Origin: CAYMEV01 sp964431655 [NCBI: uncultured bacterium]
Lineage (GTDB): Bacteria; CAYMEV01
Direction: 5' to 3'
Length of the DNA stretch: 5,343 nt
Assembly (NCBI GenBank): GCA_964431655.1
Contig: CAYSKJ010000195.1
Location: forward strand, 1 to 5,343
Positions within the stretch are counted from its first letter, which is position 1. Each line of letters begins with the position of its first letter. Positions 1 to 5,343 of the stretch are shown here, one piece after another. The notes beneath the pieces are model-generated. The model did no database searches and was not told the DNA's origin. It worked only from the letters and a program-made list of their open reading frames with translations. The translations under genes and the position numbers were made by a program.

Positions 1-3
1 TAA

Positions 4-21
4 TTATTGTAAAAGCAATAA
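4..21. repeat. short AT-rich inverted repeat upstream of the FHA-GGDEF gene
   Basis: TTATTG at 4-9 is mirrored by CAATAA at 16-21 around a six-base loop, 20 bases before the ATG at 42. It could be an operator half-pair or the tail of an upstream structure. It is short and AT-rich enough to arise by chance. No convincing promoter boxes can be judged in the 41 bases available. Confidence 0.15.
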
Positions 22-41
22 ATAAGTTCAGTTTTAAGTAT

Positions 42-986
42 ATGCAGGAAAAAATAGACAAAACAAAAAAAGTGGGAAAAAAAGCAGAAGATGCACCCGG
101 CTCATTATATCCTGACAAAACAATACAGCTTGACAATGCAGCTTTTCAGGATTTGCTCGACCCCCTGAAAACCGGTTCTCTGCTAATTATCTCAGGTTCA
201 CCTGCTGATATAGGGAATCATATACTGATTGAAGGCAGGGTAATAGTAGGGAGGGATCCCGCAGAACTGCAGATCCATGATTCAGGAATATCCAGAAAAC
301 ATGCATATATAGAGTTCAGTGACGGGAAATATTATGTGAACGATCTTGGTTCCACAAACGGCACGCTTCTTAACGGCCGGCAATTAACACAGCCCGCAGA
401 ATTAAATGAAGGAGATAAGATATTATTAGGCCATACTATATTAAAATTTATGCTTATTGACGGGACAGAAGCTGATTATCTTAGAAACATGGGGCATATG
501 GCAGGTATTGACCACCTGACAGGCCTGCCGGCCAAGCACCGTTTTGATTCTCTGCTCCAGGAGGCTATCCGTAGTGCTATTGCCGCAAAAACACCGCTTA
601 GCATAATGATGATGGACATGGACGGTCTTAAAGCAATTAATGACAAACACGGACATCAGATGGGAGCACATACCATATCGAGGGTAGGCAATATCATAGG
701 TAAGATCATTAGGGGCAAGGGTGAAGCCTCCCGGTTCGGAGGAGATGAATTCTGCGCCATGTTACCCAGGATCGACAAGAACAGGGCAATAATCATTGGT
801 GAGCAGATCCGGCAGGAAGTAGAGAAGGCTGAATTTTGCCTGAAAGGTGTGTCAGTCCGTGCCACCATCAGCATTGGAGTAGCCGAATTGTGTAAAGATG
901 CTTCCACAGAGGAAGAGATCATTGCACTTGCAGATCAGGCGCTTTACCGCTGTAAGAAAAAGGGGCGCAATAACGTAAGCGATTAG
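42..986 (+). CDS. FHA domain-GGDEF nucleotide cyclase (probable diguanylate cyclase, possibly altered substrate choice)
   Basis: This 314-residue cytosolic protein should condense two nucleoside triphosphates into a cyclic dinucleotide; no membrane segment is seen. After a lysine-rich start and linker (1-67), an FHA phosphothreonine-binding domain spans about 68-136, with the hallmark residues GR (70-71), SRKH (84-87) and STNG (104-107). The GGDEF domain covers about 157-311: DHLTGL at 157-162, metal and nucleotide residues D192 and N200, the signature GGDEF at 233-237, and the closing ALYRCKKKGRN. The active-site signature is intact. Two departures stand out. The Asp that ends the usual GHxxGD motif, a guanine contact in PleD (D344), is Ala209. 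The RxxD inhibitory site before GGDEF reads RGKG (224-227), so its Asp is absent. The first visible start is the ATG at 42, but it has no clear Shine-Dalgarno and the frame is open to the window edge, so a longer N-terminus is possible. A short 37-base gap links it to the next gene. Domain calls are firm; the product is uncertain. Confidence 0.93.
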   Translation: MQEKIDKTKKVGKKAEDAPGSLYPDKTIQLDNAAFQDLLDPLKTGSLLIISGSPADIGNHILIEGRVIVGRDPAELQIHDSGISRKHAYIEFSDGKYYVNDLGSTNGTLLNGRQLTQPAELNEGDKILLGHTILKFMLIDGTEADYLRNMGHMAGIDHLTGLPAKHRFDSLLQEAIRSAIAAKTPLSIMMMDMDGLKAINDKHGHQMGAHTISRVGNIIGKIIRGKGEASRFGGDEFCAMLPRIDKNRAIIIGEQIRQEVEKAEFCLKGVSVRATISIGVAELCKDASTEEEIIALADQALYRCKKKGRNNVSD

Positions 987-1006
987 ATTTGAAAAATTTG
1001 TCTGAT

Positions 1007-1013
1007 AAAGGAG
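1007..1013 (+). promoter_or_regulatory. ribosome binding site of the putative lipoprotein gene
   Basis: AAAGGAG lies 10 bases before the ATG at 1024, a strong Shine-Dalgarno at workable spacing. It supports this start codon. It also lies in the short 37-base gap after the FHA-GGDEF stop, which fits co-transcription of the two genes. Confidence 0.75.
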
Positions 1014-1023
1014 AATATAATAA

Positions 1024-1791
1024 ATGAAAAAGCCATTACTGATATTAATAATTGCAGCCCTGTTGCTTTTTTTTATATTAAGGAGTTGTGCGGGCACTGA
1101 TCCAATGGAGATACCCATGAAAGCCGGTACCATTGAGGAATATAATGAAAGCATATTAGACATAAGCAGGAAAATTAAAGGCAGTCATGATAAAGAGTCC
1201 TTCATCTCAGCATTGGAAGAAATAGCATACGGCCCATATACAGCACTCAACTATAAAATGGGCAAGGGACTTGTCGGGATGGATAAAGATCTGATGAGAG
1301 GTCTGATCAGCAAGTGTGACGGCAAAACCCCTGAAGAACTTATAGAAATGGCGAGGGAGGAAAAAAGCCTGAAGCTGTCCATAAGCATGTATTTTGATGA
1401 CAGGGAAAAAATGGATGAAATAGAAGGCAAATATGATATTCATAAAAAGAACGGCAATATATTTCTATTACCCAAAAAGCATCATAGCGTGCACCAGGAA
1501 CCTGACCCCCGAATCCGAAGGTCAGACTCTCTAAAAGCGTACATAGACCAAAGGCTCGGGTTCCTCATGACAGATATCCAAAACTGGAGAAATTTCAATA
1601 ATTATGGCCCGGAAATTATCCCCACAACAGATGACATGATCAACCATTTCGGCAGTGATAAAATGTACGCCCCCTATCCGGATATGGAATTCATTATTCT
1701 TGAAGCAGGCAGGCCTGCCTGCATATACAGGGGAAAAACATATACACGGGCAAGCAGGGAACTTGGCGATCCTGATTTTATTTTTGATTAG
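1024..1791 (+). CDS. putative lipoprotein or membrane-anchored protein of unknown function
   Basis: I do not recognise the family of this 255-residue protein. The N-terminus has two lysines, a hydrophobic stretch at about 4-19 (leucine, isoleucine, phenylalanine) and then LRSC with Cys22. That resembles a lipobox, so export and lipid attachment is one reading. The Arg at -2 is unusual, and a simple N-terminal membrane anchor is the alternative. The remainder is soluble and highly charged: a helical, Lys/Glu-rich part at about 35-140, a basic His-rich patch near 151-157 (KKHHSVH), then a C-terminal part (about 170-255) with aromatic residues and a likely strand near MEFIILEAGRPACIYRGKTY. Other cysteines are C98 and C233, too few to suggest a metal site. 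The gene follows the FHA-GGDEF gene by 37 bases with a good ribosome binding site, so the two are probably one operon. It may act at the envelope as an input or output of that cyclase, but this rests on linkage alone. Confidence 0.8.
   Translation: MKKPLLILIIAALLLFFILRSCAGTDPMEIPMKAGTIEEYNESILDISRKIKGSHDKESFISALEEIAYGPYTALNYKMGKGLVGMDKDLMRGLISKCDGKTPEELIEMAREEKSLKLSISMYFDDREKMDEIEGKYDIHKKNGNIFLLPKKHHSVHQEPDPRIRRSDSLKAYIDQRLGFLMTDIQNWRNFNNYGPEIIPTTDDMINHFGSDKMYAPYPDMEFIILEAGRPACIYRGKTYTRASRELGDPDFIFD
1705..1722. repeat. perfect 18-base palindrome inside the lipoprotein-like gene
   Basis: GCAGGCAGGCCTGCCTGC is identical to its own reverse complement, with no mismatch and no spacer. It is distinctly more GC-rich than the AT-rich surroundings. 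It lies in the coding sequence, specifying part of EAGRPAC. As it has no loop and no following T-tract it is a poor terminator. It could be a protein-binding site, a dispersed palindromic element, or chance within codons for Ala, Gly, Arg and Pro. Confidence 0.8.
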
Positions 1792-1952
1792 GCCTTAGTT
1801 GCCAATATATTACTGCATGAAAGCAGAAACATCAGGAGCGCAGGCAAAGAGATGAGCCTCAGCTGACAGGCATTAGAGACCGCATAAAATAAAGAGAATC
1901 TGGTATAATGGATTTTGAAGAAGAAGATAAAAGCAAAAATTTTAATCCGCTG
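1792..1952. other. convergent intergenic region without a clear terminator
   Basis: These 161 bases separate the 3' ends of the rightward operon and the leftward cyclase gene. A bidirectional terminator would be expected here, but I find only weak pairings: CTGC/GCAG at 1813-1826, GCCT/AGGC at 1856-1871 enclosing the palindrome TCAGCTGA, and no GC-rich stem followed by a T-run. Termination may be Rho-dependent or may occur within the neighbouring genes. Confidence 0.5.
1901..1909 (+). promoter_or_regulatory. candidate extended -10 promoter pointing antisense into the cyclase gene
   Basis: TGGTATAAT is a perfect TATAAT preceded by the TGn of an extended -10 box. No good -35 box sits at 16-18 bases upstream (around 1881-1886 reads cgcata), which extended -10 promoters can tolerate. 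A transcript would begin near 1916 and run antisense to the 3' end of the leftward cyclase gene. One match in an AT-rich gap is weak evidence. Confidence 0.22.
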
Positions 1953-4900
1953 TCATTCAAATAATTGATCCAAAAACAAGTCCAAATTTGTGCTTTTGGA
2001 GCTTTTAAGTATCTCTTCGACCAGTTTCCCTGGAACCTCACCGTGCAGATTATTTATATCATCCTGGGCATCACTTCTGGTGATTGCCCAGCTTTTAGGA
2101 TTCGATATTACCAATCCCCATGAATATAACGCTCTTTCCCAGTCTTTTTTTTTGGCGAATTGCCTTGCTTTTTCAAGGAGACAGCTCATAAGGCATGGTA
2201 TTGAGCCTATTTTGCGTGATATCCTTATGGATTGTAATATTAACTCACCAGCTTCTGTCAAATTATTCTGAAGGCGGGATATCGATGATAAGTTTGCAAG
2301 GCATGCAGATTCTCCATATTGGTCTCCAATCTCATGGTAAATCTTCATTGCTTCATTTGTATATGCATATGCTCTTGATAATTCCTGCTTATCCTGGTAA
2401 ATAGCACCGAGATTGACAAGATTAGTTGCCTGCAGACGCGGAAACCCTATACTGCGAAACATGGAAAGGCTTTTTTCAAGAAGTTCAATAGCCTCATCCA
2501 CTTCATTCTTCATTGCATGAATAATTCCAATCAATGACAATACAAGAGCTTCGTAGAGAGCAGACTTGCTCTGTTTAATCACCTGCAGACACTCCTTGAG
2601 TTTTTCCATAGCTGAATCATATTCTCCCATGGTAATTAGGACTGCCCCAAGGTGAGATAAGATATTTGCTTTATCAATTTCTCCTGAATGAGAATCCTGG
2701 ACTATTTCCAGACATTCCACATATATCTGTTTTGCCTCACCGTAATGTCCCAGTCTCTCCTTTATCAGCCCAAGAGTACAGAGAGGATTAATGAGTTTCT
2801 CTTTAGATCCTTTTTGACGTAAATAGCTTATAACCGGGTCAATCATTGACTGTGCTCCCTTATAATCACCAAGTCCCTCCAGTGCAGTGGCTATTATATG
2901 TTCCAGATTCCTCTTCTCCTGTATATTCTTTGCAGGGATCAGCTCCAGTGCACGTCTTAGAAGTCTCAGAGCTTTGGGATATAAACCCTGGTCTTTGAGC
3001 TTTTTCCCGGCAAGCAATGAATAATTCCTTTCAGCTGAAGTATCTCCGGACTTGCCGAAATGATAAGACAGCTCTATATAATGCGGTTCCAGGTTTTTAC
3101 CGTATAAATTTTCAATAGTAATGCCGGCCAGCCGGTGAAGTGTTCTTAAACGCAGTTTAAGCTGCATATTATATACCGCATCTCTTATCAATGCATGTTT
3201 GAAAATATAACTGATCTTTGTCAAAGCACCCCAGATCTGCTGGATTTCTCCAATTTGGCAATGTTCCACAAATTCACTTTCATCAGAAATAATCTTTTGA
3301 TATAAAAGCATCTTTCGAAGGACACTCAGCAAAAATTCTCTCCCCAGTACGGAAGCTGTCTTGATGGAATTTTTGATATCTTCAGACAATCTGTCAATTC
3401 TTGCCAGTATAATCTGATTGATTCCAGACGGCAGTTCTATATTACCGCCTTTTATCCTGTGTTCATGATCCAGCTTATTATTTTCCAGCAGATAAAGAAT
3501 TAGCTGTTCTGCAAAGAATGGATTTCCCATGCTTGCATTTTTTACAAAATACATGGTTTCTTCAGGGACTGAACTGATTTTGAATATCTCTGAACAGAAC
3601 CGGGTTAGATCGTCTTCGCTGAAGGCTGCAAGCCTCAGCCTGTTTATGCTGATTTCAACTTCCTTGTCATTGAGCAAATTAAAATCAGTTCCGTCATCCC
3701 CGGGTCTGCACAGAGCGATAATAGCAAATCTATAATTATCTATATTACGGATTAAGACCTTAATCAGTTCCATACTGTCATTATCTATCCAATGGCAATC
3801 TTCTAAAATAGTTACAACAGGGCTTTTTTCGCATAAAGCTTTGATAAAATTCTTAACAGCATACAGAGTACTCTCATATCGGTCTTTTGCCTCCAGTTTT
3901 GAATAAAGAGAATTCTTCCACTCCAGGCTGATAATTGATGCAATGACAGATTCTGTCCTTATCAGTTCGTTTTTTATTTCTATATCTTCAGTTTGATTTA
4001 TTAATTCTTTGTATTTGAATTTGAAAGCAATTTTGTTTTGCTTTTTATCATTTGACTCAAATTGCTCAAAATAAATCTTAAAAAAATAACTGAAAGGATT
4101 AAACGGCTTTCTGAGTATCTCATCACAATTAAGATATAAAAAATTACATTCTTTATTATTCAAGCTTTCTTTGAAATTTTCGATAAAACGCGATTTGCCG
4201 ATGCCGGCACTGCCGTCAATATATATCAGTCCTCCGAACTTCCCATCAAAAATGGGCGAGATGAAGCGTAGAAGTTTTTTAGTTTCTGCCTTTCTGCCAA
4301 TGAATTCGCCTGAAAAACATGAATGCTCTTTCTTTGTGATGGGGGATTTCAAAATCCAGGTATCGACCTTTTGACTAAAACCTTTGAGGGAGCAGGACTG
4401 GTTAAAATTTAAATAATATTTTTGCCTGAGATAATTTGTCAGATTCTTTTCAGTAAGGATCTGGCCCCAGTCTGCTTTCATCATCAGCCGTGCCGATAAA
4501 TTGACAATGTTTCCTAATGCGGTATATTCATGTCTTTTTTCAGATCCAACAAAACCAGCAAAAGCAACACCTGCTGTCAGCCCAACTCTGAACCTGAAAG
4601 AGGGAATATCGGTCAGACTGAGAGCAAAATCTGCTGCTCTCTGGTATAGTTTTTCCATGCTGACAGGAGCGCCAAATAATATAAGGCTGACACCGCCTTT
4701 ATCTCCAAAATCCACACGATTAAAATAACCTCCAAAAATATGGCAGTTAGCAATGAGCTGTTTTAATGCACCGCAGAAATCCCCTTTCTCCTCAAAGCTT
4801 ATAAAACATGATACAATATCTCTGAACTCTCCTTCATCTTTTTTTCCCCTGACAAATCGGGAGATGAAATGATTTTCCAGACCTGAAGGTATAATTTTGT

Positions 4901-5343
4901 TTTTCTTCCTCTTGGGTTTTGCATACATTATATCGTCTGTAACCCCAAGGATCTTATACCATCTCTCTCCAATCTTTTCCTTCTCAATATTCACTTCTAA
5001 TCTGTCTATAAACATAGTATCTGCCACAATATGCATCTTGTCGGCCAGATGCTCCGACAGGGCACAATTATTTATTGCCTCTCCCCTGAAAAAATATGTT
5101 CTTTGTATCTCTGAATCAATTATGCAGTATTTGAGGTTTCCGCAGGAAAGCCCTATCTTTACATTTAGCTGGAACTCACCGAGTTTGGTTCTGTGTAATC
5201 CACAGGATCTGAAGATCCTGATAATTTGCTGGGCTGAATTTAATGCACATTCAGCCTTTTTTGTCTGAAATACTGCTGTAAATGCATCGCCTGCAAAGGA
5301 GGAAACAAAACCCCCGTTACTGTAAACCGCTTTTATGCATCTG
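1953..5343 (-). CDS. soluble-adenylyl-cyclase-like protein: tandem class III cyclase domains, P-loop ATPase, TPR repeats (5'-truncated by window edge)
   Basis: It should cyclise ATP to cAMP in the cytosol; 1129 residues are visible, counted v1 from the codon at 5340-5342. A C1 cyclase domain (v1 to about v140, start missing) shows FAGDA at v16-20 with metal Asp v19, and VKIGLSCG at v61-68. A basic linker follows (KPKRKKNK, v142-149). C2 (about v173-330, nt 4353-4826) has FGDKGG at v212-217, FGAP, RHEYTALG and VNLSARLM, keeping Thr v274, Asn v281 and Arg v285. Next is a STAND-like ATPase with Walker A GSAGIGKS (v377-384, nt 4191-4214) and Walker B VVTILED (v509-515), then MGNPFFAEQ. About eight TPRs fill v772-1080, four of them exactly 40 residues apart (from nt 2660, 2540, 2420 and 2300). 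This order matches animal ADCY10. The C2 position of the first metal Asp is Ser (CFISF) and C1 lacks the Arg of the NxxxR motif, so one composite active site is expected. The frame is open past the ATG at 5036; by comparison with ADCY10 roughly 75 codons are missing. Activity is inferred. Confidence 0.92.
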   Translation of the reverse strand, partial: RCIKAVYSNGGFVSSFAGDAFTAVFQTKKAECALNSAQQIIRIFRSCGLHRTKLGEFQLNVKIGLSCGNLKYCIIDSEIQRTYFFRGEAINNCALSEHLADKMHIVADTMFIDRLEVNIEKEKIGERWYKILGVTDDIMYAKPKRKKNKIIPSGLENHFISRFVRGKKDEGEFRDIVSCFISFEEKGDFCGALKQLIANCHIFGGYFNRVDFGDKGGVSLILFGAPVSMEKLYQRAADFALSLTDIPSFRFRVGLTAGVAFAGFVGSEKRHEYTALGNIVNLSARLMMKADWGQILTEKNLTNYLRQKYYLNFNQSCSLKGFSQKVDTWILKSPITKKEHSCFSGEFIGRKAETKKLLRFISPIFDGKFGGLIYIDGSAGIGKSRFIENFKESLNNKECNFLYLNCDEILRKPFNPFSYFFKIYFEQFESNDKKQNKIAFKFKYKELINQTEDIEIKNELIRTESVIASIISLEWKNSLYSKLEAKDRYESTLYAVKNFIKALCEKSPVVTILEDCHWIDNDSMELIKVLIRNIDNYRFAIIALCRPGDDGTDFNLLNDKEVEISINRLRLAAFSEDDLTRFCSEIFKISSVPEETMYFVKNASMGNPFFAEQLILYLLENNKLDHEHRIKGGNIELPSGINQIILARIDRLSEDIKNSIKTASVLGREFLLSVLRKMLLYQKIISDESEFVEHCQIGEIQQIWGALTKISYIFKHALIRDAVYNMQLKLRLRTLHRLAGITIENLYGKNLEPHYIELSYHFGKSGDTSAERNYSLLAGKKLKDQGLYPKALRLLRRALELIPAKNIQEKRNLEHIIATALEGLGDYKGAQSMIDPVISYLRQKGSKEKLINPLCTLGLIKERLGHYGEAKQIYVECLEIVQDSHSGEIDKANILSHLGAVLITMGEYDSAMEKLKECLQVIKQSKSALYEALVLSLIGIIHAMKNEVDEAIELLEKSLSMFRSIGFPRLQATNLVNLGAIYQDKQELSRAYAYTNEAMKIYHEIGDQYGESACLANLSSISRLQNNLTEAGELILQSIRISRKIGSIPCLMSCLLEKARQFAKKKDWERALYSWGLVISNPKSWAITRSDAQDDINNLHGEVPGKLVEEILKSSKSTNLDLFLDQLFE

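Noticed and set aside
852-1163. Leftward open frame of 103 codons spanning the FHA-GGDEF/lipoprotein junction
   Set aside because: It is antisense to the conserved GGDEF C-terminus and to the signal-like start of the next gene; the apparent membrane character mirrors AT-rich coding sequence.
1813-1871. Short stems in the convergent gap as an intrinsic terminator
   Set aside because: The stems are only four bases, with no GC-rich core and no following T-run.
1908-1964. 18-codon rightward open frame in the convergent gap (starts MDFEEEDKSK)
   Set aside because: There is no good ribosome binding site, the ATG overlaps the candidate -10 box, and its 3' end overlaps the cyclase stop region. There is no support beyond an open frame.
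2103-3029. DNA-level tandem repeat over the TPR region
   Set aside because: The 40-residue periodicity is in the protein only; the nucleotide copies are too diverged to call a DNA repeat.
1953-5036. Large cyclase gene starting at the ATG at 5036
   Set aside because: The frame is open upstream to the window edge and encodes most of a C1 cyclase domain, so this Met is internal.
5203-5220. Seven-base hairpin CAGGATC-TGAA-GATCCTG as a terminator or regulatory structure
   Set aside because: It lies inside conserved C1-domain coding sequence with no T-tract on either strand; it is likely incidental.
4897-5268. Rightward open frame of 123 codons opposite the cyclase gene
   Set aside because: It lies wholly antisense to conserved cyclase-domain sequence, has no recognisable domain, and its hydrophobic look comes from complementing Lys/Glu-rich codons.

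Overview
The window reads as chromosomal DNA from a signalling-rich, moderately AT-rich Gram-negative bacterium. The gene types (an FHA-GGDEF protein, a probable lipoprotein, and a multidomain class III cyclase with ATPase and TPR parts) are common in deltaproteobacterial lineages, spirochaetes, planctomycetes and similar environmental phyla. No marker gene here fixes the taxon, so this is only a lean.

Layout. Two genes run rightward and appear to form an operon. The first (42-986) encodes an FHA domain fused to a GGDEF nucleotide cyclase. After 37 bases and a clear ribosome binding site comes a 255-residue protein of unknown family (1024-1791) with an N-terminal lipoprotein-like signal or membrane anchor. 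A 161-base convergent gap (1792-1952) follows. The rest of the window, 1953 to the right edge, is one leftward gene cut off at its 5' end by the window boundary. It encodes a large cyclase laid out like the animal soluble adenylyl cyclase ADCY10: C1 cyclase domain, C2 cyclase domain, P-loop ATPase, then TPR repeats.

The ATG at 5036 is not the real start of the large gene. The same frame stays open without a stop to 5343, and the extra 102 codons encode most of the C1 cyclase domain, including its FAGDA metal-site motif. Any annotation beginning at 5036 would delete half of the catalytic site.

How the parts may work together. Both cyclases make, or are predicted to make, nucleotide second messengers: a GGDEF product (c-di-GMP, or possibly a cyclic AMP-GMP hybrid) and cAMP. 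The FHA domain suggests control by threonine phosphorylation, and the ATPase-TPR module of the large cyclase suggests control by a partner or ligand. They lie on opposite strands, so co-regulation is not shown. The main points of interest are an alanine in the GGDEF domain at the position that normally contacts guanine, a missing product-inhibition site in the same domain, and a sAC-type cyclase that keeps a plausible catalytic site but lacks the residues known to bind bicarbonate in the human enzyme. I see no mobile element, RNA gene or CRISPR array.
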